Positions 5,378 to 10,513 of a stretch of DNA of 10,513 nt are shown piece by piece. The first letter of the stretch is position 1, and every line of letters begins with the position of its first letter. The notes under the pieces were generated by a model, which was not told the DNA's origin, did no database searches, and saw nothing but the letters and a program-made list of their open reading frames with translations. This DNA is from CALHVR01 sp963528625 (lineage in GTDB: Bacteria > Fusobacteriota > Fusobacteriia > Fusobacteriales > Leptotrichiaceae), in assembly GCA_963528625.1 (NCBI GenBank), contig CAURVQ010000040.1, positions 1 to 10,513 on the forward strand, in the 5' to 3' direction. The position numbers were made by a program, and so were the translations under genes.

Positions 5378-7312
5378 TTATTTTTCTAGCTCATTTAATT
5401 CTTCGCTTTTAGTGTCCCAATCTTCCATAATTTGCATTTCTTCTTCATCAATTTTATCAAACTGTTCTTGAATCTTCATAAGTTTTTCTAAATCATTTTC
5501 TCTTCCGGCTTTTTCATATTCAACATTCAAATTTTCTCTTTCTATCGTTATTTTCTCTAATCGTTCTTCCAATTTTACTATATCTCTTTTTAACTTTGAT
5601 ACCTTTTTAGAAAATTCTTTCTGCTCTTGGTAAGATAATTTCTGTTCTGATTTCACTTCAATAGCATTTGCTTGAATCTTATTTTTTTGAATTTTAAGAT
5701 TTTCTTTATAATCTTCATAATTTCCTTTAAACTTAGTTAATCCATTTTCATCCAAATAGTAAATTGTGTTACAAATACTATCTAAAAAATGTCTATTATG
5801 CGAAACGACAAGCATTGTCCCTTCAAAGTTTTCAAGTGCATCTTCTAAAACTTCTATTGAATAAATATCTAAATGGTTAGTTGGCTCATCCAATATTAAA
5901 AAGTTTGCTTTCTCCATATAAAGTTTCAAAAATGATACTCTTACTTTTTCTCCACCACTTAGCTTGTCTATTTTTTTCAATACATCTTCGCCTGAAAATA
6001 AAAATCCTCCCGCTAAACTTCTTAAATATTCTTCCGTAATATTTAAAGAATTATTAATCTCTTGCAAAATATTATTTTCTGGAGTTAAATCATAATGGTT
6101 TTGGTCATAATATCCCACTTTCACTCGTGATCCAAATTCAATCTCCCCTTTATCCGCTTTTATTTTATCTATAATTATTTTTAATAAAGTTGATTTCCCA
6201 ATTCCATTTTTCCCAATTATTCCTACTCTTTCTCCACGGAATAATTCAAAATTTATGTTATTTAAAACTTTTTTCCCATCAAATTCTTTCTCAACGCCTT
6301 TAACTTTTAAAACGTTATCTCCAGTCGCACTATTTACCTCAAATTTCAATTTCATTCTTTGAGGATTAAATACCGGATCATCCATTCTCTCAATTCTATC
6401 CAATATTTTTTGACGACCTTTAGCTTGTCTTGCTTTTATTCCAGCTCTAAATCTATCAATATATTCTTCCATTTTTTTTATTTTTTCTTGCTCTTTTTCA
6501 TATCGTTTAATTTCTCCTTTTAAAATCATCTCTTTTTGAATAATAAACGAAGAAAAATTTCCATCATATTTATACAATTTTTTATTTTCTATTTCAAAAA
6601 TTCTACTACACACATTATCTAAAAATACTCTATCGTGTGAAACAAGTAAAAATGCTTTATTATATTTTTTTAAATATTCCTCCAACCACTCTATTGACAC
6701 TAAATCTAAATGGTTTGTAGGTTCGTCCAATATTAACAAATCCGGTTCTTGTAAAAGTAATTTTGCAAGTGAAACTCTTGTTTTCTCTCCACCACTTAAA
6801 TCTTTTATAAATAAATTATAATATTCTTCTGTAAGCTCAAGTCCTGTCAATATTTGTTTTATTTTATATTCTATTTCATATCCATTTTTCGCTTCATAAA
6901 GCGACGATAATTCTGCTGATTTTTTTATTAATTCATCTAATTCTGCCCCACGGGCACTTCCTAATAACATATTTACTTTTTGTAATTCATTATATATTTT
7001 TCTTTCTTCTTCAAATACTGTCAACATTTCTTCATAAACTGTATTTTTTTCATCTGAAAATTTATGTTCTTGAGATAAATAGCCTATTTTCATTGATGGA
7101 TTTTTTATAATATCTCCAACTTCATTTACATTATTTTCATTTCCATCAATTCGCTCTTTATCTAAAATCATTCTAATTATCGTTGACTTACCAACACCAT
7201 TCAATCCAACTAACCCAATTTTATCTTTATCTTCTATTGAAAAATTTATATCTTTTAATATATATTCTCCTGCAAATTGCTTATATACTTTATTAAATTG
7301 AACTAAACTCAC
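5378..7312 (-). CDS. ABC-F family ATPase (ribosome-associated translation factor, YdiF/YheS-like)
   Basis: This 644-residue protein has two ABC ATPase domains in one chain and no membrane segments, as in the ABC-F class that binds the ribosomal exit site. Domain 1 has Walker A GLNGVGKST (36-44), signature LSGGEKTRV (172-180), Walker B LLILDEPTNHLD (192-203) and H-loop SHDR (225-228). The ABC-F linker spans about 255-312 and includes FRAGIKARQAKGRQK. Domain 2 has GKNGIGKST (367-375), LSGGEKVRV (451-459) and FLILDEPTNHLD (471-482). The last 80 or so residues are a charged coiled coil, as in the YdiF/YheS/Uup type. All catalytic residues are present. The start is GTG (7310-7312) with AGGTG 5 nt upstream. 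A housekeeping translation role is more likely than antibiotic resistance, but the sequence alone cannot exclude protection. Confidence 0.95.
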   Translation of the reverse strand: MSLVQFNKVYKQFAGEYILKDINFSIEDKDKIGLVGLNGVGKSTIIRMILDKERIDGNENNVNEVGDIIKNPSMKIGYLSQEHKFSDEKNTVYEEMLTVFEEERKIYNELQKVNMLLGSARGAELDELIKKSAELSSLYEAKNGYEIEYKIKQILTGLELTEEYYNLFIKDLSGGEKTRVSLAKLLLQEPDLLILDEPTNHLDLVSIEWLEEYLKKYNKAFLLVSHDRVFLDNVCSRIFEIENKKLYKYDGNFSSFIIQKEMILKGEIKRYEKEQEKIKKMEEYIDRFRAGIKARQAKGRQKILDRIERMDDPVFNPQRMKLKFEVNSATGDNVLKVKGVEKEFDGKKVLNNINFELFRGERVGIIGKNGIGKSTLLKIIIDKIKADKGEIEFGSRVKVGYYDQNHYDLTPENNILQEINNSLNITEEYLRSLAGGFLFSGEDVLKKIDKLSGGEKVRVSFLKLYMEKANFLILDEPTNHLDIYSIEVLEDALENFEGTMLVVSHNRHFLDSICNTIYYLDENGLTKFKGNYEDYKENLKIQKNKIQANAIEVKSEQKLSYQEQKEFSKKVSKLKRDIVKLEERLEKITIERENLNVEYEKAGRENDLEKLMKIQEQFDKIDEEEMQIMEDWDTKSEELNELEK

Positions 7313-7341
7313 TTTAACACCTGCCTATTTTTTATATTTAT

Positions 7342-7370
7342 ATTTTACCACATTAAACTATTCTATTCAA
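7342..7370 (-). promoter_or_regulatory. Promoter of the ABC-F gene
   Basis: TTGAAT (7365-7370) and TAAAAT (7342-7347) lie 17 bp apart, with a TGG directly upstream of the -10 (extended -10). It is placed after the terminator of the transporter gene and 30 bp before the GTG start, so the ABC-F gene is transcribed alone. Confidence 0.65.
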
Positions 7371-7408
7371 AATTATATTTTATTGTAAAAACCAAAAAGT
7401 CTTTCCAT

Positions 7409-7463
7409 AAAAAAATGTACCTCCAAACTGTTTTTATTTTTTCTGTCCAGTTTGTTGGTACAT
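7409..7463 (-). terminator. Intrinsic terminator of the lipoprotein-EamA unit (repeated type)
   Basis: On the minus strand ATGTACC and CAAACTG pair with CAGTTTG and GGTACAT, interrupted by a two-by-two internal loop (AA opposite GA), and a run of six or more T follows. It lies 30 bp after the EamA stop. The same arrangement recurs at 10160-10212, with base changes that keep the pairing. Confidence 0.85.
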
Positions 7464-7492
7464 ATTCTCATCTTTTTTTGATAAAAACCTTT

Positions 7493-8365
7493 TTAATTTT
7501 TATTTTTTTCACTAATATAAGCTGAACTTAATATTAATAATGCTCCTATTATTTCAATAATTCCCATTTTCTCTTTCAAAAATAATACTGCCATCATTAA
7601 TGCAAACACTGGATCTAAATAACTCAAAATTGCAACTGTTCCTGTTTTTAATTTAGAAACTGCATCAAAGTACATAATATACACTATTCCAGTATGTACT
7701 ATCACAACAATTAATAGCATAAAAACACTATACATATTCATTGAAATATTTATAACTTTAGTCGTAAACAAAGCATGTGGTAATACAAATAATCCTGCTA
7801 TAAATATTTGAATCATTGTTGATTCTGGTTGTTTAACATTTTTCAATTTTTTATTACATAAAATTACAAAAGAATAAAATACTCCAGCTAAAATACCGTA
7901 TACAATTCCTTTTATTTGATTTAAACTTTTTCCATTTCCATTTAACAATCCAGAAATTAATACAACACCAATTAAAGCTATAACTATACAAATCACTTGT
8001 TTTATTGATATTTTTTCTTTAAAAAACAATGCTGACCATATTAATAAAAATATTGGACATAAATAATAAAGTATTGTTACTAAAGAAACTGTTGAATATT
8101 TAAAGCCTTCAAATAAAAATATCCAATTTGAAGCTATTAAAAAACCTGATAACAATAAAATTTTAAAATTTTCTTTTATTGAAACTATTGAAATTTTATC
8201 TTTTTTTAATAAAATTAAAATATAAATAAATAATCCTCCTAAAATACCTCTACTTGATGCAATTATTCCAGCTGATAACGGTATAAATTTAACAAAAAGT
8301 CCAACAGTTCCAAATATTAACATTGAAATAATAAAATGTATTTGTGATTTTTTTTCTAAATTCAT
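7493..8365 (-). CDS. EamA-domain transporter of the drug/metabolite (DMT) superfamily
   Basis: This 290-residue inner-membrane protein has about ten hydrophobic segments arranged as two EamA repeats (about 8-140 and 150-285). Each repeat ends with the typical motif: LYYLCPIFLLIWSALFFKEKIS in the first and LSYLDPVFALMMAVLFLKEKMG in the second. The N-terminus FIISMLIFGTVGLFVKFI is usual for the family. Members export or exchange amino acids, metabolites or drugs. The substrate cannot be read from sequence. The ATG has a GAGGG ribosome binding site. It begins 23 bp after the lipoprotein gene and very likely shares its transcript, followed by a strong terminator. Confidence 0.92.
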   Translation of the reverse strand: MNLEKKSQIHFIISMLIFGTVGLFVKFIPLSAGIIASSRGILGGLFIYILILLKKDKISIVSIKENFKILLLSGFLIASNWIFLFEGFKYSTVSLVTILYYLCPIFLLIWSALFFKEKISIKQVICIVIALIGVVLISGLLNGNGKSLNQIKGIVYGILAGVFYSFVILCNKKLKNVKQPESTMIQIFIAGLFVLPHALFTTKVINISMNMYSVFMLLIVVIVHTGIVYIMYFDAVSKLKTGTVAILSYLDPVFALMMAVLFLKEKMGIIEIIGALLILSSAYISEKNKN

Positions 8366-8388
8366 TTATTCCCTCTTTCTTTAAAACT

Positions 8389-8946
8389 CTACTGAGCAAA
8401 GAAGATTAATTCTCCTTTTTGACTATCTATTTGTAACCCATAAATTATTCCATTTTTATAATCTGTCCTACTAAAAAGTTCTCCTTGTTGCATTTTATCA
8501 AGTAATTCTTCATAAATTGCATTCGCTTCTGCTTTTTTGATTTTTGTATCTGATACTTCAATTAAATTAATTATAAAATTTTGAATGACAAATAAATTTT
8601 CAGCATTTATTGAATTTACTTTAAAAAATAATCCTTTTACATCTATTCCAATATATTCTATCGTATAACTCGTTCTTTCATTATTAACAACTTCACTGTA
8701 ATAAAAACTTTTCCCATCATAATTTAATCTTTCAAATTTTTTTAATTTAATTTTATTCTTTTTAGACATTATATCAAATCTTTCACTCACTTTTTCAAGT
8801 GGTAAATCTTTAAAAATATCTTGATTATTATATTCTTTTTTCAAAGTATCTTTATCATTTTTTTCTGTTTTTAAATCACAAGATAAGATAGTCATAAATA
8901 TTAATGTTATTAATAAAATTATTTTTATTTTATTATTTGTTTTCAT
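8389..8946 (-). CDS. Putative small lipoprotein of unknown function
   Basis: From the ATG at 8944-8946 the protein has 185 residues. The N-terminus MKTNNKIK, a hydrophobic run and ILSC form a lipoprotein signal with Cys23 as the likely lipidated residue, followed by Asp. An upstream in-frame ATG at 8983-8985 is rejected because it lies inside the terminator hairpin of the preceding operon, and the chosen start has AAGGTGA just upstream (8951-8957). The mature part is charged, with a Y-containing strand-rich middle (KSFYYSEVVNNERTSYTIEYIGIDVKGLFFKV) and no motif I recognise. It lies directly upstream of the EamA gene. A functional link is only suggested by co-transcription. Confidence 0.75.
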   Translation of the reverse strand: MKTNNKIKIILLITLIFMTILSCDLKTEKNDKDTLKKEYNNQDIFKDLPLEKVSERFDIMSKKNKIKLKKFERLNYDGKSFYYSEVVNNERTSYTIEYIGIDVKGLFFKVNSINAENLFVIQNFIINLIEVSDTKIKKAEANAIYEELLDKMQQGELFSRTDYKNGIIYGLQIDSQKGELIFFAQ

Positions 8947-8960
8947 ATTTTCACCTTTAT

Positions 8961-8996
8961 ATAAAAATAAAGCTACCTCATACATTTGAGATAGCT
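8961..8996 (-). terminator. Terminator of the rpsF-ssb-rpsR operon
   Basis: On the minus strand AGCTATCTCA pairs with TGAGGTAGCT (10 bp, one U-G wobble) around a 6-nt loop, followed by TTATTTTTAT. It starts 14 bp after the rpsR stop codon. The pair that is a C/A mismatch on the plus strand becomes a wobble on the minus strand, which supports the minus direction. Confidence 0.8.
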
Positions 8997-9010
8997 ATAT
9001 AAACTAATTC

Positions 9011-9244
9011 TTATTTTTCTATTTTAGTATAAGGCATTAAAGCTATTTGTCTTGATCTTTTAATAGCTTTAGCTATTTTTCTTTGGATTTTAGCATCTAA
9101 TCCAGTTACTCTTGCTGGAGAGATTTTTCCTTTATCATTCATAAAGTTTTTTAATAAATCCACATTTTTATAGTTAATATCTTCTACTTTAAATTTAACT
9201 TTTGGTCTTCTTTTTCTTCTTTTAAAATCGTTAGACGGTTTCAT
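9011..9244 (-). CDS. rpsR: Small ribosomal subunit protein S18
   Basis: S18 binds the 30S platform as a pair with S6. At 77 residues it has normal length. Landmarks are the basic FKRRKRRPKVKF start, DINYKNVDLLKNFMNDKGKISPARVTGLDAKIQRKIAKAIKRSRQIALMPY, and a short tail. The GGAGGTG ribosome binding site lies before the ATG. It is the last gene of the rpsF-ssb-rpsR operon, 25 bp after ssb and followed by a terminator. This order is the common one in Gram-positive bacteria and many others. Confidence 0.98.
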   Translation of the reverse strand: MKPSNDFKRRKRRPKVKFKVEDINYKNVDLLKNFMNDKGKISPARVTGLDAKIQRKIAKAIKRSRQIALMPYTKIEK

Positions 9245-9269
9245 TTATCTCGCACCTCCTAGTTTATTT

Positions 9270-9686
9270 TTAAAATGGAAAATCTTCATCTTCCATATCA
9301 TTATCATCATTTACATAAGAATTATTAGCTGTTTGTGCCGGTGCTCCAAAATTTGAAGAATTAGATTGTCCATTATTATTACTATTAGCTGAATCTATAA
9401 ACTCAAACTTATCTACTATAATATCAGTAGTGTAAACTTTTTGACCATCCTTATCATAACTTCCTGTTTGTATTCTCCCTTGAAGCAGTATTCTTCTACC
9501 TTTTCTCAAATATTCTGCTATTGTTTCGGCTCTTTTATCCCACGCAACACAGTTAATAAAATCTGTTTCTTCTCGATTAAACTCTCTATTTATTGCTATA
9601 CTAAATCTACAGAATGCTTTCCCACTTGGTGTGTATTTTAACTCCGGATCTCTAGTTAATCTTCCTAGCAATGTTACTTGATTCAT
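9270..9686 (-). CDS. ssb: Single-stranded DNA-binding protein
   Basis: SSB binds single-stranded DNA during replication, repair and recombination. The 138-residue protein has an N-terminal OB fold (about 1-103) with MNQVTLLGRLTRDPELKYTPSG, FINCVAWDKRAETIAEYLRKGRRILLQGRIQTGSY and the KVYTTDIIVDKFEF strand. A disordered Asn/Ser-rich linker follows (about 104-129). The acidic tip DMEDEDFPF (130-138) recruits partner proteins in known SSBs. The linker is short compared with E. coli SSB. A GGGGG ribosome binding site lies upstream of the ATG. Its place between rpsF and rpsR marks it as the housekeeping, chromosomal SSB. Confidence 0.98.
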   Translation of the reverse strand: MNQVTLLGRLTRDPELKYTPSGKAFCRFSIAINREFNREETDFINCVAWDKRAETIAEYLRKGRRILLQGRIQTGSYDKDGQKVYTTDIIVDKFEFIDSANSNNNGQSNSSNFGAPAQTANNSYVNDDNDMEDEDFPF

Positions 9687-9748
9687 AATAATTCCCCCTA
9701 TATCTTATTTTTTTATTTTATAACCTCGGCTATACCCTTATTATTTTA

Positions 9749-10033
9749 TTAATCATTTTTAACAATCATATATTTTAAAATTGTTTCAGTAATATTTAAT
9801 TTTGTTTCAACTTCTACTAATTGAGTTCCTTCAATTTGGAATGTTGTTAATACATAGTATCCATTTTCTTTCTTTTGAATTGGATAAGCTAATTTTCTAT
9901 CTCCCCAAATTTCAGTTTTAACTTCAGTTGCTCCTGCTTTAGTTAAAGTTGCCTCTACTAATTCAACATTTGCTTTTTTTTCTTCTTCAGTTAACTGAGT
10001 TGAAAGAATAAACATAATTTCGTAATTTTTCAT
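9749..10033 (-). CDS. rpsF: Small ribosomal subunit protein S6
   Basis: S6 is a 30S platform protein that works as a heterodimer with S18. The 94-residue sequence shows the family pattern MKNYEIMFILSTQLTEEE at the start, then IWGDRKLAYPIQKKENGYYVLTTFQ (ferredoxin-like fold strands), and ends in ILKYMIVKND. The ribosome binding site AAAGGAAAGGAG ends 7 nt before the ATG. It is the first gene of the operon, preceded by a good promoter and a short structured leader. In several bacteria the S6-S18 pair represses this operon through its leader. Confidence 0.98.
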   Translation of the reverse strand: MKNYEIMFILSTQLTEEEKKANVELVEATLTKAGATEVKTEIWGDRKLAYPIQKKENGYYVLTTFQIEGTQLVEVETKLNITETILKYMIVKND

Positions 10034-10052
10034 TTTCTATCTCCTTTCCTTT

Positions 10053-10091
10053 GGCTTTTCTTAGCCCTATTCATCTAAAATAGAGCAGGCT
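10053..10091 (-). promoter_or_regulatory. rpsF leader with two competing hairpins
   Basis: In the minus-strand RNA, AGCC (10088-10091) and CUAUU (10079-10083) pair with AAUAG (10067-10071) and GGCU (10063-10066), with a UGCU bulge on the 5' side. The same GGCU can instead pair with AGCC at 10053-10056 across a 6-nt loop, just ahead of the ribosome binding site. The two folds exclude each other. The predicted transcript start (about 10090-10092) coincides with the first base of the outer stem. The position fits an S6-S18 autoregulatory site, but the CCG trinucleotide reported for that motif is not visible. Confidence 0.5.
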
Positions 10092-10096
10092 TATTT

Positions 10097-10125
10097 ATTT
10101 TATCAAATTTTAATATAAATTGCAA
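10097..10125 (-). promoter_or_regulatory. Promoter of the rpsF-ssb-rpsR operon
   Basis: TTGCAA (10120-10125) and TAAAAT (10097-10102) are 17 bp apart, with TGA directly upstream of the -10. Transcription would begin near 10091, about 58 nt before the rpsF start codon. Confidence 0.7.
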
Positions 10126-10159
10126 TACCAAAATTCTATTTTTTTATTTTTTTCAAACA

Positions 10160-10212
10160 AAAAAAACATACCTCTAAACTTAATCTTATTTTTGCTTAGT
10201 TTATTGGTACAT
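10160..10212 (-). terminator. Intrinsic terminator of the glycosidase gene (repeated type)
   Basis: On the minus strand AUGUACC and UAAACU pair with AGUUUA and GGUAUGU through normal and G-U pairs, with an internal AA/GA loop, then at least six T. It lies 15 bp after the stop codon of the glycoside hydrolase gene and is closely related in sequence and form to the terminator at 7409-7463. Confidence 0.8.
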
Positions 10213-10227
10213 TTTATATTTTTTTAT

Positions 10228-10513
10228 TTAAAATCCATTATTTTCGTTTAATAATTTAAACCATTCTCCAGATTTTTTTATTTTTCTTTCTTGAGTATTT
10301 ATATCTAATTCTATTAGACCATATCTATTTTTATAAGCATTTAGCCAAGACCAACAATCTATTGTAGTCCAAACTAAATATCCAAAACAACTTGAACCCG
10401 CCTCTATTCCTTTATGTAACTCTGTTAAATGTTCTTTAAAGAAGTCTATTCTATAATTATCTTGAATTTGTCCATTTTCTTTATATTTTTCTTCTCCTTC
10501 TACACCCATACCA
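10228..10513 (-). CDS. Family 1 glycoside hydrolase, probable 6-phospho-beta-glucosidase, C-terminal part
   Basis: The gene enters from the right edge, and only about the last 95 residues are present. The frame is open to the edge and begins GMGVEGEEKY, the segment that normally follows the catalytic ITEN motif, which lies outside the window. Further family stretches are YRIDFFKEHLTELHKGIEAG, FGYLVWTTIDCWSWLNAYKNRYGLIELD and RKIKKSGEWFK. The WSW at the sugar-binding loop, where ordinary beta-glucosidases have FEW, suggests use of phosphorylated sugars delivered by a PTS. The lysine and tyrosine expected to help bind phosphate are present nearby. The assignment to the phospho-type is an inference. 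The ATG at 10507-10509 is internal, not the start. Confidence 0.88.
   Translation of the reverse strand, partial: GMGVEGEEKYKENGQIQDNYRIDFFKEHLTELHKGIEAGSSCFGYLVWTTIDCWSWLNAYKNRYGLIELDINTQERKIKKSGEWFKLLNENNGF

Noticed and set aside
5378..7312. Antibiotic-resistance ABC-F (target protection) call
   Set aside because: The layout with a C-terminal coiled coil and lone chromosomal position fits a housekeeping YdiF/YheS-like factor better. Nothing in the sequence points to a specific resistance type.
8947..8985. Longer lipoprotein start at 8985
   Set aside because: It lies inside the upstream operon's terminator hairpin and would bury the lipoprotein signal behind 13 extra residues.
9441..9641. 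Plus-strand open frame opposite ssb
   Set aside because: It is fully inside the OB-fold coding region of ssb and has no support of its own.
9719..9734. Short hairpin between rpsF and ssb (TATAGC with GTTATA)
   Set aside because: It is only six pairs including a wobble, with no T tract or other support. It may be chance in AT-rich spacer DNA.

Overview
The window is very AT-rich and encodes bacterial housekeeping proteins in the usual bacterial operon orders: rpsL-rpsG-fusA (str operon) and rpsF-ssb-rpsR. The ribosomal protein sequences, the extreme AT content and the strong purine-rich ribosome binding sites suggest a Fusobacteriota member, probably of the Leptotrichia group. This is inferred from protein appearance and was not tested by a search. 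Every gene except one lies on the minus strand, so minus-strand operons read from high to low coordinates.

Layout. 1-1290: start of the str operon (rpsL, rpsG, first 26 codons of fusA), with a consensus-like promoter at 1255-1283 and a leader of about 230 nt that can fold into hairpins. 1383-4250: three tandem paralogous genes for secreted proteins of about 245 residues and unknown function. Between copies 2 and 3 lies the broken N-terminal part of an insertion-sequence transposase, and between copies 1 and 2 a solo copy of the same element's end. 4329-5318: a divergent gene on the plus strand for a YeiH-type (UPF0324) membrane protein, closed by a bidirectional terminator. 5378-7312: a duplicated-ATPase ABC-F translation factor with its own promoter. 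7493-8946: a two-gene unit, a small lipoprotein followed by an EamA drug/metabolite transporter. 9011-10125: rpsF-ssb-rpsR with promoter, a foldable leader and a terminator. 10228-end: C-terminal part of a family 1 glycoside hydrolase, probably a 6-phospho-beta-glucosidase.

The flanking genes are ordinary core functions: translation (S12, S7, EF-G, S6, S18, ABC-F), single-stranded DNA binding, and transport. The unusual part is the three-copy secreted family. The copies are mosaics. Copies 1 and 3 are identical over 218 bp although copy 2 sits between them. Copy 2 carries a 56-bp deletion that removes the promoter seen in front of copy 3. Copy 1 has the extended -10 joined to insertion-sequence DNA. 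The repeat unit also carries a fragment of the yeiH promoter, which shows how it was duplicated. Smaller points of interest are two sequence-related terminators that covary as minus-strand RNA, and the rpsF leader, where two hairpins compete for one GGCU segment. I found no tRNA, rRNA, CRISPR array or recognisable defence system.
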